From positions 620,001 to 684,000 of the forward strand of contig NZ_LT629695.1 of the NCBI RefSeq assembly GCF_900099705.1: 64,000 nt of DNA, read 5' to 3'. Under the pieces are notes generated by a model. The model worked only from the letters and a program-made list of their open reading frames with translations. It did no database searches and was not told the DNA's origin. How positions within the stretch are numbered: the stretch's first letter is position 1; the number at the start of each line of letters is the position of its first letter. This document shows, piece by piece, positions 42,839-51,878 of the stretch. The stretch is from Agrococcus jejuensis (GTDB lineage: Bacteria > Actinomycetota > Actinomycetes > Actinomycetales > Microbacteriaceae). The position numbers were made by a program, and so were the translations under genes.

Positions 42839-43324
42839 ATGCGCCGCCTCACGACCGCCCTCGCCCTCGCCGGGCTCGCGGCGGCGACGCTCACGGCGTG
42901 CGCCTCCACCGTGTCGCTGAGCGCGGCGCCCGACGCCACGAATCCGCAGTGCGCCTCCGTGATCGTCGCGCTGCCCGACGTGCTCGCCGAGGGCCAGGTG
43001 GGCGGCCCGCTCGCCGAGCGCCCGACCGACGCGCAGGCGACGGCCGCGTGGGGCGACCCGACCGCCGTCACGCTGCGCTGCGGCGTGCCCGTGCCCGACC
43101 CGTCGACCGCGACGTGCCTCACCATCTCGGGCGTCGACTGGATCGACGTCACCGAGGAGGGCTCGACGGCCCAGACGTACGTCACCTACGGCCGCGACCC
43201 CGCCGTCGAGGTCGTGCTCGACCCCGAGGTCATCTCGGGCGGCACCGTGCTGGGCGAGCTCGGCTCGATGGTCGACCGCACCGACGAGGTCGGCGCGTGC
43301 ATCTCGCCGGCCGACGCGCCGTGA
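42839..43324 (+). CDS. DUF3515 family lipoprotein
   Basis: A 161-residue exported protein: signal peptide (residues 1-20) with lipobox TLTAC, then the DUF3515 core with paired cysteines: PQCASVIVALPDVLAEG, AWGDPTAVTLRCGVP, and VDWIDVTEEG. Such proteins are conserved in actinobacteria, commonly near thiL and ddl, and have no known function; the compact disulfide-bonded domain would face the cell wall. TGGAGGCG directly precedes the ATG. Confidence 0.92.
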   Translation: MRRLTTALALAGLAAATLTACASTVSLSAAPDATNPQCASVIVALPDVLAEGQVGGPLAERPTDAQATAAWGDPTAVTLRCGVPVPDPSTATCLTISGVDWIDVTEEGSTAQTYVTYGRDPAVEVVLDPEVISGGTVLGELGSMVDRTDEVGACISPADAP

Positions 43325-43393
43325 CCCGGCGCGCATCCCGACCCGCCGCCGCTCCTCCCCGCCGCTGTCTGCGGTCGCTGGGAGGCTGACGCC

Positions 43394-44014
43394 ATGGCGA
43401 TCGACTTCACCGCGATCGACTTCGAGACCGCGAACGGCTCGCCCGCATCAGCCTGCTCCGTCGGGCTCGTGAAGGTGCGCGACTCGCGCATCGTCGATCG
43501 CGCCTCCTGGCTCATCCGGCCCCCGATCGGGCACGACGAGTTCTCGCACTGGAACGTGCGCATCCACGGCATCCGCGAGGTCGACGTCGCGCACGCGCCG
43601 CGATGGGTCGACCAGCACGACCGCCTGCTCGACTTCGTCGGCGACGACGTGCTCGTGGCGCACAACGTGGGGTTCGACAAGGGCGTGCTCAAGGCGGCGT
43701 CGCTCGCGAGCGGCCTCGTGGTGCCCGAGACGCGGTGGACGTGCTCGCTGCGCATCGCGCGCAAGACGTACCACCTCGACTCGTATCGCCTGCCCGTCGC
43801 GGCGATGGCGGCGGGGTTCGAGGACTTCGCGCACCACGATGCGGCGGCGGATGCCGAGGCGTGCGCCACGATCGTCACGCACGCGGCCGGGCGCCACGGC
43901 GCGAGCGACCTCGAGCACCTCGCGCGCATCTGCGCGACCCGCATCGAGCACCTCGGCCCCGACGACGACCGCCGCCTCGCGCGCGAGCCCGCCGAGGCGT
44001 GGTGGAGGCCATAG
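43394..44014 (+). CDS. DnaQ-like 3'-5' exonuclease (DEDDh)
   Basis: A 206-residue exonuclease of the polymerase III epsilon superfamily: motif I FTAIDFETANGSPASACSVG (Asp-x-Glu), motif II LVAHNVGFDKGVLKAA, motif III with HHDAAADAEACATIV (HxxxxxD). This short form, with WLIRPP and WNVRIHGI, is widespread in actinobacteria as a stand-alone exonuclease. Proofreading partnership is not implied. GGGAGG lies 8 nt before the ATG. It may precede rmuC in the same transcript. Confidence 0.92.
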   Translation: MAIDFTAIDFETANGSPASACSVGLVKVRDSRIVDRASWLIRPPIGHDEFSHWNVRIHGIREVDVAHAPRWVDQHDRLLDFVGDDVLVAHNVGFDKGVLKAASLASGLVVPETRWTCSLRIARKTYHLDSYRLPVAAMAAGFEDFAHHDAAADAEACATIVTHAAGRHGASDLEHLARICATRIEHLGPDDDRRLAREPAEAWWRP

Positions 44015-44094
44015 GGGGCTGACGGCCCGGCGCGTCGCCCGCCGCGACGGCGCGGCAGCGACCCCGTGTCGGTGGTGCTCGCCACACTGGAGCC

Positions 44095-45657
44095 ATGGAC
44101 CTCGGCATCGCCCTCGCACTGCTCGTCGCCCTCCTCGTCGGAGCCGCGGCGGGCTGGTTCGCGTCCGTCCTCGTCGCTCGCGCCAAGGCGGGCGAGGCGA
44201 CCCTCGCCGCGCAGCAGGCCGAGCAGGCGCAGGCGCTCGCCGACCAGCAGTCCTCGCAGCAGGAGGCGTTCGCGCGCCAGCAGGAGCTGCACGAGCGCGA
44301 GCGCGTCGACGCCGAGCTCGCGGGCCTGCACTCGGCGCACGAGTCGCTCGCGGCGCAGCACCGCGACGCCATCGACGCGCGCGACGCCGCCCAGCGCGAG
44401 CGCGCGAGCCTCTCGGCCACGGTCGAGGCGCTGCGCGAGCGGCTCGAGGTCGCGAAGTCCGCCGCCGACGAGTCGACCGAGCGCGAGCGCCGGGAGTCGC
44501 GCGTCGCCGAGCAGATCGCTCCCATGAAGGAGGCGGTGACGAAGCTGCAGACGCAGCTCGTCGAGCTCGAGCGCCAGCGCAGCGAGCAGCACGGCTCGAT
44601 CGCGCAGCAGCTGCAGCAGTCGCTGCAGTCCGAGGAGCGCCTGCGCGCCACCGCCGACTCGCTCGCGAGCGCCCTGTCGTCGAACTCGACCCGTGGCGTG
44701 TGGGGCGAGACGCAGCTGCGTCGCGTCGTCGAGGCCGCCGGCCTGCTCGAGCGCGTCGACTTCGACACGCAGACGTCGTTCACGACCGACGACCGCCGTC
44801 AGCGTCCCGACATGGTCGTGCACCTGCCCGGCGGCAAGCACCTCGCGCTCGACGCCAAGGTGCCGTTCCGCGCCTACCTCGAGGCGTCGCGCATCCCCCT
44901 CACGGCCTCCGACGAGGAGCTCGCGCGCCGTGCGTCGCTCATGCAGGAGCACGTGAAGGCGCTGCGCGCGCACGTCGACCAGCTCTCGAGCAAGCAGTAC
45001 TGGGCGGGCATCGCCAACAGCCCCGAGTTCGTCGTGGCGTTCATCCCCTCGGAGTCGCTCGTCTCGGCGGCGCTCGAGGCCGACCCCGGCATCATGGACT
45101 ACGCCTTCGGCAAGCGCGTCGCGCTCTCGAGCCCCGTGTCGCTGTGGTCGCTGCTGAAGTCGGTCGCGATCACGTGGAGCCAGGCTGCCGTCGCCGAGGA
45201 TGCCGCCCGCGTGCACGAGCTGAGCCAGGAGCTCTACGACCGCATCGCCACGATGGCGGGCCACGTCGAGAAGGTGCGCTCGTCGCTCGAGTCGTCGGTG
45301 AAGCACTTCAACGCGTTCTCGTCGTCGCTCGAGTCCCGCGTGCTCGTGTCGGCGCGCAAGCTCGCCCGCCTCGACGCGCCGAAGCAGATCGTCGAGCCCA
45401 GCGAGATCGACCACGCCCCGAAGCCGCTCACCGCGGCAGAGTTCACCGACCTGGCGATCGAGGCGCCCACCACGTCGACCGAGGAGGTCGTCGACGGCGA
45501 GCTCGTGGATGCGGAGGCCGGCACGGATGCCGACGCACCCGCCGAGCAGGAGACGCCGCGCACGCACGCCGACCTCGCGATCGACGAGCTGCTGCGCGAC
45601 GAGTCGACGCGCTCCGCAGCCCGCGACGACGACGCCTCGGAGTCGCGCGCCGGCTGA
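44095..45657 (+). CDS. rmuC: DNA recombination protein RmuC
   Basis: A 520-residue RmuC-family protein, thought to limit inversions at short repeats, with a nuclease-like (PD-(D/E)XK) core. One N-terminal helix (residues 4-26) anchors it; residues 30-200 are a coiled coil; the RmuC domain follows at about 190-440: STRGVWGETQLRRVVEAAGL, RRQRPDMVVHLPGGKHLALD (Asp) and AKVPFRAYLEA (Lys), then VVAFIPSESLVSAALE. The acidic tail of about 100 residues is low complexity. A 16-bp hairpin follows the stop. Confidence 0.93.
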   Translation: MDLGIALALLVALLVGAAAGWFASVLVARAKAGEATLAAQQAEQAQALADQQSSQQEAFARQQELHERERVDAELAGLHSAHESLAAQHRDAIDARDAAQRERASLSATVEALRERLEVAKSAADESTERERRESRVAEQIAPMKEAVTKLQTQLVELERQRSEQHGSIAQQLQQSLQSEERLRATADSLASALSSNSTRGVWGETQLRRVVEAAGLLERVDFDTQTSFTTDDRRQRPDMVVHLPGGKHLALDAKVPFRAYLEASRIPLTASDEELARRASLMQEHVKALRAHVDQLSSKQYWAGIANSPEFVVAFIPSESLVSAALEADPGIMDYAFGKRVALSSPVSLWSLLKSVAITWSQAAVAEDAARVHELSQELYDRIATMAGHVEKVRSSLESSVKHFNAFSSSLESRVLVSARKLARLDAPKQIVEPSEIDHAPKPLTAAEFTDLAIEAPTTSTEEVVDGELVDAEAGTDADAPAEQETPRTHADLAIDELLRDESTRSAARDDDASESRAG

Positions 45658-45678
45658 GTGCCCGTCGCGCCGGAACCG

Positions 45679-45715
45679 CGAACGCCGCCCCACCGAGCAG
45701 GTGGGGCGGCGTTCG
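45679..45715. terminator. Bidirectional hairpin between rmuC and the lipoyl-domain gene
   Basis: A perfect 16-bp stem (45679-45694 with 45700-45715) and 5-nt loop between converging genes. Confidence 0.85.
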
Positions 45716-45730
45716 TCGTGACGGCTGACC

Positions 45731-45958
45731 TCAGTCGATGCGGCCGATCGCCTGGCCCTCGCGCACGGGCTGCCCCGCCGCGATCGTGCGCCGCAGCACG
45801 CCGGTGGCGGGTGCGAGCACCTCGATCTCGGCCTTCGAGTTCTCGACCTCTGCGACCGGGTGGCCCTCGGCCACGTGCTCGCCGTCGGGCACGTGCCACA
45901 TGACGAGGCTGCCCTCCGTCTCGTCGCCGAGGAGTCCCCGAGTGATGACCACGTCCAT
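45731..45958 (-). CDS. Stand-alone biotin/lipoyl-attachment domain protein
   Basis: A 75-residue single-domain protein with a lipoyl-type hammerhead: LVMWHVPDGEHVAEGHPVAE, the hairpin lysine in VENSKAEIEVLAP (modification site), and GVLRRTIAAGQPVREGQAIG. Free-standing carriers of this kind serve acyl-transfer complexes or are biotinyl proteins; ENSKA favours lipoyl. It is the last gene of the ketone-acid operon, directly after an alpha/beta hydrolase; lipoyl plus hydrolase domains are fused in AcoC-type acetoin E2 proteins. GGAG lies 5 nt before ATG 45958. Confidence 0.82.
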   Translation of the reverse strand: MDVVITRGLLGDETEGSLVMWHVPDGEHVAEGHPVAEVENSKAEIEVLAPATGVLRRTIAAGQPVREGQAIGRID

Positions 45959-46032
45959 GCCCGCTCCGTTCGTTCGTCGCTCGCAGCCTGGCAGCGCCCG
46001 ATCGATGACTCCTGTGAGGGACTCGTCGCGCG

Positions 46033-47136
46033 TCAGCCAGCCGCTCGGGCGCGCATCGCCTCCACGATGCCTGCGAACTCCTCGACGCGCTCGAGGTGCG
46101 GGGCGTGGCCCACGCCCTCCCACGCGTGCTCCTCGACCCAGCCGCCCGCATCCGCGTACCGGCCGAGCACGGCGCGGGTCTGCGCGACCATCGGCTGCGG
46201 CGGGGCGTCGTCGTCGCCGGGCCAGCCGGGCACGACGCCCGCCTTGCCCAGCATGTTGAGGTCGAAGTACGACGCGTCGCCCACGATGGCGTCGAGCTCG
46301 CCGTGCACCCACGCGATGGGCGGATGCGCTGCCCCGTCGACGATGCCCGTGAGGTCGCTCACCGTGGGCGCCATCGTGTTGAGCACGCCGACGCCGCCGG
46401 GTGCGAAGCCCGGCCACGCCTCCGACGAGGTCGCGTCGCCCGGGTACGAGCCGGGTGCCGTCGACGTCGTGAGCATGGACGCGACCCACAGGTCCTCGAG
46501 GTCGCTCGCGTAGCCGGGCGCCACGTAGGCGGCGCGGAACACCGACCGCGGGCTCGTCGGAGCCTCGGTGGAGACGTCGCCCGCGGCCAGGCGCGCGACG
46601 AAGTCGGGGTTGGCTCCCCCGCCGCCCGTGCCCGGCGCATCCGGATGCACGAGCGAGCCGTCGAGGCGCGTGCCGCCGAAGCCGTAGGGCGAGACGGGCG
46701 ACTCGAGCACGAGGCCCGCGACGAGGTCGGGGCGGTCGAGCAGCAGGCGCATGACGACGCCACCGCCCATGCTCCAGCCGACGAGCACCGCGCGCCCGAT
46801 GCCGAGCGCGTCGAGCACCGAGGCGACGTCGTCGGCGTAGTCGCCGAGGCCGCGCGTCGCGTCGACCGGCAGCGTCTCGGAGTCGCCGAAGCCGCGCAGG
46901 TCGATCGCGACCGACGGGCCCGACAGGGCGAGCATCGTCTGCTGGTACAGGTGCGCCGACGACACGTTGCCGTGCACGAGCACGACCGGCAGCCCGGAGC
47001 CCGAACCGGCCGACAGCACGTTCGCCTGCAAGCGCGGCGTCGCCACGATCTGCGACGAGACGCCAGGCAGCAGCCACGGCCGAGCAGCGGCCGCCACGAC
47101 CGACTCCCCCGCCGCTGCGGCACCCGAGTCGCTCAC
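46033..47136 (-). CDS. Alpha/beta hydrolase, ketone-acid operon
   Basis: A 367-residue alpha/beta-fold hydrolase: oxyanion-hole [18 protein letters not shown], nucleophile elbow [20 protein letters not shown] (catalytic Ser), a long lid between strands 6 and 7 ([19 protein letters not shown]), acid region [12 protein letters not shown], and catalytic His in [10 protein letters not shown]. Substrate unknown; neighbours suggest an ester or lactone of a hydroxy acid. GTG 47136 overlaps the CoA-transferase stop (GTGA). Confidence 0.88.
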   Translation of the reverse strand: MSDSGAAAAGESVVAAAARPWLLPGVSSQIVATPRLQANVLSAGSGSGLPVVLVHGNVSSAHLYQQTMLALSGPSVAIDLRGFGDSETLPVDATRGLGDYADDVASVLDALGIGRAVLVGWSMGGGVVMRLLLDRPDLVAGLVLESPVSPYGFGGTRLDGSLVHPDAPGTGGGGANPDFVARLAAGDVSTEAPTSPRSVFRAAYVAPGYASDLEDLWVASMLTTSTAPGSYPGDATSSEAWPGFAPGGVGVLNTMAPTVSDLTGIVDGAAHPPIAWVHGELDAIVGDASYFDLNMLGKAGVVPGWPGDDDAPPQPMVAQTRAVLGRYADAGGWVEEHAWEGVGHAPHLERVEEFAGIVEAMRARAAG

Positions 47137-47762
47137 GCGAGGATCTCGGGCTCGGTCGCGGCGCGCACCTCGTCGAGCGTCACGCCGGGCGCGAGCTCCA
47201 CGAGCCGCAGCCCCTCGGGCGTGACGTCGAGCACGGCGAGGTCGGTGATGATGCGGTCGACGACGCCGCGACCGGTGAGCGGCAGCGAGCACTCGGACAC
47301 GATCTTCGCCGAGCCGTCCTTCGCGACGTGCTCCATGAGCACGATGACGCGCTTCGCGCCGTGCACGAGGTCCATGGCGCCGCCCGGCCCCTTCACCATC
47401 TTGCCGGGGATCATCCAGTTCGCCAGGTCGCCCGTGACCGACACCTGCATGGCGCCGAGGATGGCGGCGTCGATCTTGCCGCCGCGGATCATGCCGAACG
47501 ACGTCGCCGAGTCGAAGAACGCCGTGCCCGGCAGCGTCGTGACGGTCTCCTTGCCGGCGTTGATGAGGTCGGGGTCGAGCGCATCCTCCGTCGGGTACGG
47601 GCCGACGCCGAGGATGCCGTTCTCGCTCTGCAGCACGACGGTGCGGCCCTCGGGCACGTAGTTGGGCACGAGCGTCGGCAGGCCGATGCCGAGGTTCACG
47701 TAGGCGCCGTCGTCGAGCTCCTGCGCGGCGCGGGCGGCCATCTCGTTGCGGGTGAGGGCCAT
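47133..47762 (-). CDS. scoB: 3-oxoacid CoA-transferase, subunit B
   Basis: A 209-residue beta subunit that transfers CoA from succinyl-CoA (or acetyl-CoA) to acetoacetate. Family segments: [20 protein letters not shown] and the catalytic glutamate in [15 protein letters not shown], then [15 protein letters not shown] and [20 protein letters not shown]. Two ATGs exist: the outer one (47768) overlaps the scoA stop, but AGGAGG has proper 7-nt spacing only to ATG 47762, which I use. Confidence 0.95.
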   Translation of the reverse strand: MALTRNEMAARAAQELDDGAYVNLGIGLPTLVPNYVPEGRTVVLQSENGILGVGPYPTEDALDPDLINAGKETVTTLPGTAFFDSATSFGMIRGGKIDAAILGAMQVSVTGDLANWMIPGKMVKGPGGAMDLVHGAKRVIVLMEHVAKDGSAKIVSECSLPLTGRGVVDRIITDLAVLDVTPEGLRLVELAPGVTLDEVRAATEPEILA

Positions 47763-47764
47763 GG

Positions 47765-48535
47765 TCATGCCTCCTGCACGGTGCGTCGCTCGACGCGCTT
47801 CTCGATGTCGGTGCCCACCTCGACCACGCGGTGCACGTAGACGCCGGGGAGGTGGATGCAGTCGGGGTCGAGCTCGCCGGGCTCGACGAGCCGCTCGACC
47901 TGCGCGATGCACACGCGACCGGCCATGGCGGCGAGCGGCGAGAAGTTGCGCGCCGACTTGTTGAAGATGAGGTTGCCGTGGCGGTCGCCGACCTCGGCGT
48001 GCACGAGCGCGAAGTCGGTGCGGATGGCCTCCTCGAGCACGAAGTCGCGCAGCTCGCCGTCGACGTCGAACTGCTGCACCTGCTTGGGCTCCGAGGCGAC
48101 GGCGATCGTGCCGTCGGGGTGGTAGCGGCGTGGCAGGCCGCCCTCGGCGACCTGCGTGCCGACGCCCGTCTGCGTGAAGAACGCGGCGATGCCCGAGCCG
48201 CCGGCGCGCAGCCGCTCGGCGAGCGTGCCCTGCGGCGTGAGCTCGAGCTCGAGCTCGCCCGTGAGGTAGCGGCGCTCGAACTCCTTGTTCTCGCCGACGT
48301 ACGACGACGTCATCTTGTCGATCTGGCCGGCGCGCAGCAGCAGCCCGAGCCCCCAGTCGTCGACGCCGCAGTTGTTCGACGCCACCTTCAGGCCTGTCAC
48401 GCCGCTGTCGACGAGCGCCGAGATCAGCGCCATCGGGTTGCCGCACAGGCCGAACCCGCCGACGGCGAGCGTGGCGCCGTCGCCCACGTCGGCGACCGCC
48501 TCCGCCGCCGTCGCGACCGTCTTGTCGATGCTCAT
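47765..48535 (-). CDS. scoA: 3-oxoacid CoA-transferase, subunit A
   Basis: A 256-residue alpha subunit: [20 protein letters not shown] (CoA-site glycine loop), [39 protein letters not shown], and FFTQTGVGT. With subunit B it activates acetoacetate made by the 3-hydroxybutyrate dehydrogenase encoded two genes upstream. ATGA overlap to the preceding hydrolase. Confidence 0.95.
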   Translation of the reverse strand: MSIDKTVATAAEAVADVGDGATLAVGGFGLCGNPMALISALVDSGVTGLKVASNNCGVDDWGLGLLLRAGQIDKMTSSYVGENKEFERRYLTGELELELTPQGTLAERLRAGGSGIAAFFTQTGVGTQVAEGGLPRRYHPDGTIAVASEPKQVQQFDVDGELRDFVLEEAIRTDFALVHAEVGDRHGNLIFNKSARNFSPLAAMAGRVCIAQVERLVEPGELDPDCIHLPGVYVHRVVEVGTDIEKRVERRTVQEA

Positions 48536-49428
48536 CGCATCCCCTCTCCAGCCGCCTCGTGCGCGGCCTGCTCGATGGTCTCGGCGACGGCGTCGATGCC
48601 GGCGCCGAGCAGGATCGTGTAGTGGTTCGTGCCCGGCACCTCGCGCGCCTGCACGGCCGGCACGCGGGCGAGCAGGTCGTCGAGGCGGCCGCCGTAGAGC
48701 CCGGGAGGCTCGGCGAGCAGCCCGAGCGGGCTCGTGAGCAGGCGGATGGGCGCCTGCACGGCATCGAGGGCGACGAGCGCGCCGTCGGCGTCGCCGAGCG
48801 CCAGCATCGCGACGCCCACGGCCTCGGGCAGCGCCGACGGCCGCAGCGCGCCGTCGACCGACGCGAGGTCGTAGTCGACGTACTCCTCGGCGAGCGGCGA
48901 CCAGTCGGTGAAGGCCGGGTGCCGCTGCCAGAACGCTCGGTACGCCTCGTGCGACGGGAAGGTCATCGACAGGCGCTCGACGGCCGGACCGAGCAGCGCC
49001 TGCGGGTCGCCGACGGGCGCGAGCGGCAGGCCGCCGTCGACGAGCACGAGCGACGCGACGAGGTCGGGGCGGGATGCCGCGAGGCGCGCGGCGACGAAGC
49101 CGCCCATCGAGTGGCCGACGACGATGGCGTCGGCGATGCCGAGGGCGTCGAGCGCCGTCGCGACGTCGAGCGCGAGCGCGTCGAGGTCGTACGGGCCGGG
49201 CAGCGCGCGCGAGCGCCCGCGGCCGCGCAGGTCGAACGCGACGAGGCGCGCGTCGAGCCGCTCGGCGAGGCCGTGGAACGAGCGATGGTTGGCCGTGATG
49301 CCGTGCAGGCCCACGACCGCGCGGCCCGCAGCCGACGCCCGCCACTCGGTGCCGACGAGCTCGCCGCCCGCCACGGGCACCGCGAGGGCGCGCTCGGTCG
49401 CCGCAGCCGTCGCCGCCTCGCCCGTCAT
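48532..49428 (-). CDS. Alpha/beta hydrolase between hydroxybutyrate dehydrogenase and CoA-transferase genes
   Basis: A 298-residue hydrolase: [37 protein letters not shown], nucleophile [26 protein letters not shown], and the catalytic His in [13 protein letters not shown]. Placed between 3-hydroxybutyrate dehydrogenase and CoA-transferase, it may release hydroxybutyrate from an oligomer or ester; this is inferred. GGAG 6 nt upstream and the ATGA overlap favour ATG 49428 over ATG 49440. Confidence 0.88.
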   Translation of the reverse strand: MTGEAATAAATERALAVPVAGGELVGTEWRASAAGRAVVGLHGITANHRSFHGLAERLDARLVAFDLRGRGRSRALPGPYDLDALALDVATALDALGIADAIVVGHSMGGFVAARLAASRPDLVASLVLVDGGLPLAPVGDPQALLGPAVERLSMTFPSHEAYRAFWQRHPAFTDWSPLAEEYVDYDLASVDGALRPSALPEAVGVAMLALGDADGALVALDAVQAPIRLLTSPLGLLAEPPGLYGGRLDDLLARVPAVQAREVPGTNHYTILLGAGIDAVAETIEQAAHEAAGEGMR

Positions 49429-50171
49429 CGCGCGCTCCATCCACCATCCATCGTGTACGAGGCACCCGTCACCATGCCGGCGTGCGGCCCGGCGAGCCAC
49501 GTCGCGAGCGACGCGACCTCGGCGGGCTCGACCATGCGCTTGATCGCCATCTCGGTGAGCATGATCTTCTCGACGACCTCGGACTCGGGGATGCCGTGCG
49601 TCCTCGCCTGGTCGGCGATCTGCCGCTCGACGAGCGCCGTGCGCACGTAGCCCGGGTCGATGCAGTTGCTCGTGACGCCGTGCGGCGCCCCCTCGAGCGC
49701 CGTGACCTTCGACAGCCCCTCGAGCCCGTGCTTCGCAGCGACGTACGCCGACTTGAACGCGGAGGCGCGGATGCCGTGCACGCTCGAGAGGTTGATGACG
49801 CGGCCGAAGCCGCGCTCGACCATGCCGGGCATGACGGCGCGCACGAGCAGGAACGGCGCCTCGAGCATGAGCTGCAGGATGCGGCGGAAGTCGGAGGGGT
49901 CGAAGTCGACGATGGGGCTGACGCGCTGGATGCCGGCGTTGTTCACGAGGATGTCGGCGTCGAGCCGCAGCGTCTCGAGCGCGGCGACGTCGGAGAGGTC
50001 GACGTGCCACGGCTCGCCGCCCACCTCGGCGGCGGTGCGCGCGGCGGCGTCGGCGTCGAGATCGGCGACGATCACGTGCGCGCCGGCGTCGGCGAACGCG
50101 TGCGCGATCGCGGCGCCGATGCCGCTCGCGCCGCCGGTGACGAGCGCCCTGCGCCCTTCGAGCTCGGTCAT
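49425..50171 (-). CDS. 3-Hydroxybutyrate dehydrogenase (SDR family)
   Basis: A 248-residue NAD-dependent short-chain dehydrogenase oxidising D-3-hydroxybutyrate to acetoacetate. Cofactor site ALVTGGASGIGAAIAHAFAD and VADLDAD (Asp selects NAD); NNAGIQRVSPIVDF; catalytic Ser-Tyr-Lys in INLSSVHGIRASAFKSAYVAAKHG; substrate loop GYVRTALVERQI, all typical of BdhA-type enzymes. It is the first catabolic gene after the TetR regulator, overlapping it as ATGA. Confidence 0.92.
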   Translation of the reverse strand: MTELEGRRALVTGGASGIGAAIAHAFADAGAHVIVADLDADAAARTAAEVGGEPWHVDLSDVAALETLRLDADILVNNAGIQRVSPIVDFDPSDFRRILQLMLEAPFLLVRAVMPGMVERGFGRVINLSSVHGIRASAFKSAYVAAKHGLEGLSKVTALEGAPHGVTSNCIDPGYVRTALVERQIADQARTHGIPESEVVEKIMLTEMAIKRMVEPAEVASLATWLAGPHAGMVTGASYTMDGGWSAR

Positions 50172-50797
50172 GCTTCCTCCTTCGCGGCGAGCGCCCCGCG
50201 GATGAGGCGCATCATCTGGTCGAACACGGCGTCGGGCACGCGCGGTGCCTCCTCGCCGTCCTGGTGTGGCCACAGCACCCAGCGCATGCCCACGAGCTCG
50301 CCGATGCCCATGAGCGCCCATGCGGCGACCTCGGGGTCGACGTCGCCGATCTGCCCGGCGACCTTCGCGCGCGTGAGCCCGTCGACGTAGCCCTCGACGA
50401 TGCGCTCGTAGTGGCGGCGCATGGCGCCGGGCGCGACCTGCTCGGCCTCGCGCACCACGCGATAGAGCGCGGGATGCTCGGCCGTGAACGCGAAGAACGC
50501 GCGGAAGCCCTCGGCCTCCGCCTCCGCCCGGGTCGTGCCGCGCGCGGCGCCCTCGGTCATGGCGTGGCGCACGCGCTGGTTGAGGTCGTCGACGAGCGCC
50601 TCGAAGAGGTCGAGCTTCGACGCGAAGTACAGGTAGAAGGTGCCCTGGCCGACGCCGGCGCGCTCGGTGATGCGCGACACGGAGGCCTGCAGGTAGCCCT
50701 GCTCGCTGAAGACCTCCTCGGCGGCGGCGAAGATGCGCCGCTTCGTCTCGGCGCCCCTCGCGGTCCTCGGCTCGTTCACGACGCCTGATGCGCGCAT
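50168..50797 (-). CDS. TetR-family regulator of the ketone-acid operon
   Basis: A 209-residue repressor. N-terminal helix-turn-helix: ETKRRIFAAAEEVFSEQGYL and ERAGVGQGTFYLYFASKLDL (residues 15-65); the rest is an all-helical ligand-binding domain (VDPEVAAWALMGIGELVGMR). It is the first gene of the operon and so is likely autoregulated; 3-hydroxybutyrate, acetoacetate or their CoA esters are plausible inducers. GAGAGG precedes the ATG. Confidence 0.92.
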   Translation of the reverse strand: MRASGVVNEPRTARGAETKRRIFAAAEEVFSEQGYLQASVSRITERAGVGQGTFYLYFASKLDLFEALVDDLNQRVRHAMTEGAARGTTRAEAEAEGFRAFFAFTAEHPALYRVVREAEQVAPGAMRRHYERIVEGYVDGLTRAKVAGQIGDVDPEVAAWALMGIGELVGMRWVLWPHQDGEEAPRVPDAVFDQMMRLIRGALAAKEEA

Positions 50798-50851
50798 GGG
50801 TCGCCTCTCGTCGTCGAGCGGATCACACCGGGCGTCTGGTGGCGTCTCGCC

Positions 50852-50873
50852 GACCTGACGCCTGGTTCAGGTC
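50852..50873 (-). promoter_or_regulatory. Candidate TetR operator
   Basis: Inverted repeat GACCTGA-8 nt-TCAGGTC, 55 bases upstream of the TetR start. A second small repeat, TGACGC-6 nt-GCGTCA, lies at 50893-50910. Either may be the operator; the latter may also end the surface-protein operon. Confidence 0.5.
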
Positions 50874-50931
50874 TTCCGACGAGGATGCCGCATGACGCAG
50901 GCAGGCGTCAACGCGCGACGACGGCGTGCGG

Positions 50932-51402
50932 TCAGGCGCGCCACGCGCAGGTCGCACCGAGCGCGTAGACGACCGCATCGCCGACGATGGTCGTCGAGCC
51001 CCAGCCGTTGGCGTACATCGCCGTGACGTCGAACGTGTAGGCGGTGCCGCCGCCGAGCAGCGCGAGCGACGAGTACGAGAGCCCTTGCGCGGGCGTGCGG
51101 GTCGCGGTCTGCACGATGGCACCGGTCGTGTCGCGCACGTGGACGAGGTAGCTCGTCGGCGCGGGGCTCACGCTCACCGGCGCGGTCCACGTGAAGGTGA
51201 TGGCCAGCAGTCCGCCCGCGCAGGTGCCGGGCACCGCAGGCGCGACGCGGGCCGCGGTCACCGACGCCTGTGCGTACTCGGGATCCGACCACGCTGCGCT
51301 CACCGGCTCGACGGCGATCGCGACGGCACCCGCGACCACCGCAGAGGCGGCGACGATCGCGAGTCGAACCCGTCGGGATCGAGTGGACGGACGTCGGAGC
51401 AT
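50932..51402 (-). CDS. Exported protein D2 with SipW-type signal, FnIII-like fold
   Basis: A 156-residue exported protein. Basic N-terminus (RRPSTRSRRVR), hydrophobic run, then SAAWSDPEYAQASVTAAR, the SipW-type cleavage region. The mature part has two cysteines (PGTCAGGLLAITFTW and GATCAWRA at the end), probably a disulfide, and a fibronectin-type III-like pattern (TSYLVHVRDTTGAIV, YTFDVTAMYANGWGS). It is the last gene of module 2 and has no counterpart in module 1. Confidence 0.75.
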   Translation of the reverse strand: MLRRPSTRSRRVRLAIVAASAVVAGAVAIAVEPVSAAWSDPEYAQASVTAARVAPAVPGTCAGGLLAITFTWTAPVSVSPAPTSYLVHVRDTTGAIVQTATRTPAQGLSYSSLALLGGGTAYTFDVTAMYANGWGSTTIVGDAVVYALGATCAWRA

Positions 51403-51407
51403 GCGCC

Positions 51408-51878
51408 TCAGGGATTCCAGGTGCACGACGCCATGCCGCCACCCGCGTTGGTCGTGAACGTGCCTGAGATCGCCGTGGAGCGCCAGGTTCCGGCGACGGC
51501 CTGCAGCCGGAACTCGTACTGCGTGTTCGCGAGGTAGCCGGCGAGGATCGACGAGACGATGTGCGACGTGTCGGTGGCGGGCAGCGTCGTCTCCGACCCG
51601 ACCAGGACGTTGTTGCGGTAGATGCCGAAGACGTAGCCGGAGCGCGTCGCGGTGCCCGCGCCGTGCGCCCACGCGTACGTGACCGTGGTGCTCAGGCCTC
51701 CGACGACGCACTGCGCGCCCTTCGTCGGCGCCCCCACCGTCGCCGCCGTCGCGCTGGCCGTCGCGTACTCGGGATCGCTCCAGGCCGCCTCGACGGACTC
51801 CGTCGACGCGACGACGGGCAGCGCCACGACTGCGGCGAGCGCGACGATCACGGCGCCGAGGCGCATGCCGCCGATCAC
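51408..51878 (-). CDS. Exported protein C2 with SipW-type signal, FnIII-like fold
   Basis: A 156-residue exported protein with VEAAWSDPEYATASATAATV after the hydrophobic segment, two cysteines (GAQCVVGG and ASCTWNP), and FnIII-like strands (TRSGYVFGIYRNNVLVGSET, TQYEFRLQAVAGTW). GTG 51878 overlaps the LPXTG gene stop (GTGA) and has GAGGAGG 7 nt upstream. It is the counterpart of C1 at 54949-55413; both follow the LPXTG gene. Confidence 0.78.
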   Translation of the reverse strand: MIGGMRLGAVIVALAAVVALPVVASTESVEAAWSDPEYATASATAATVGAPTKGAQCVVGGLSTTVTYAWAHGAGTATRSGYVFGIYRNNVLVGSETTLPATDTSHIVSSILAGYLANTQYEFRLQAVAGTWRSTAISGTFTTNAGGGMASCTWNP

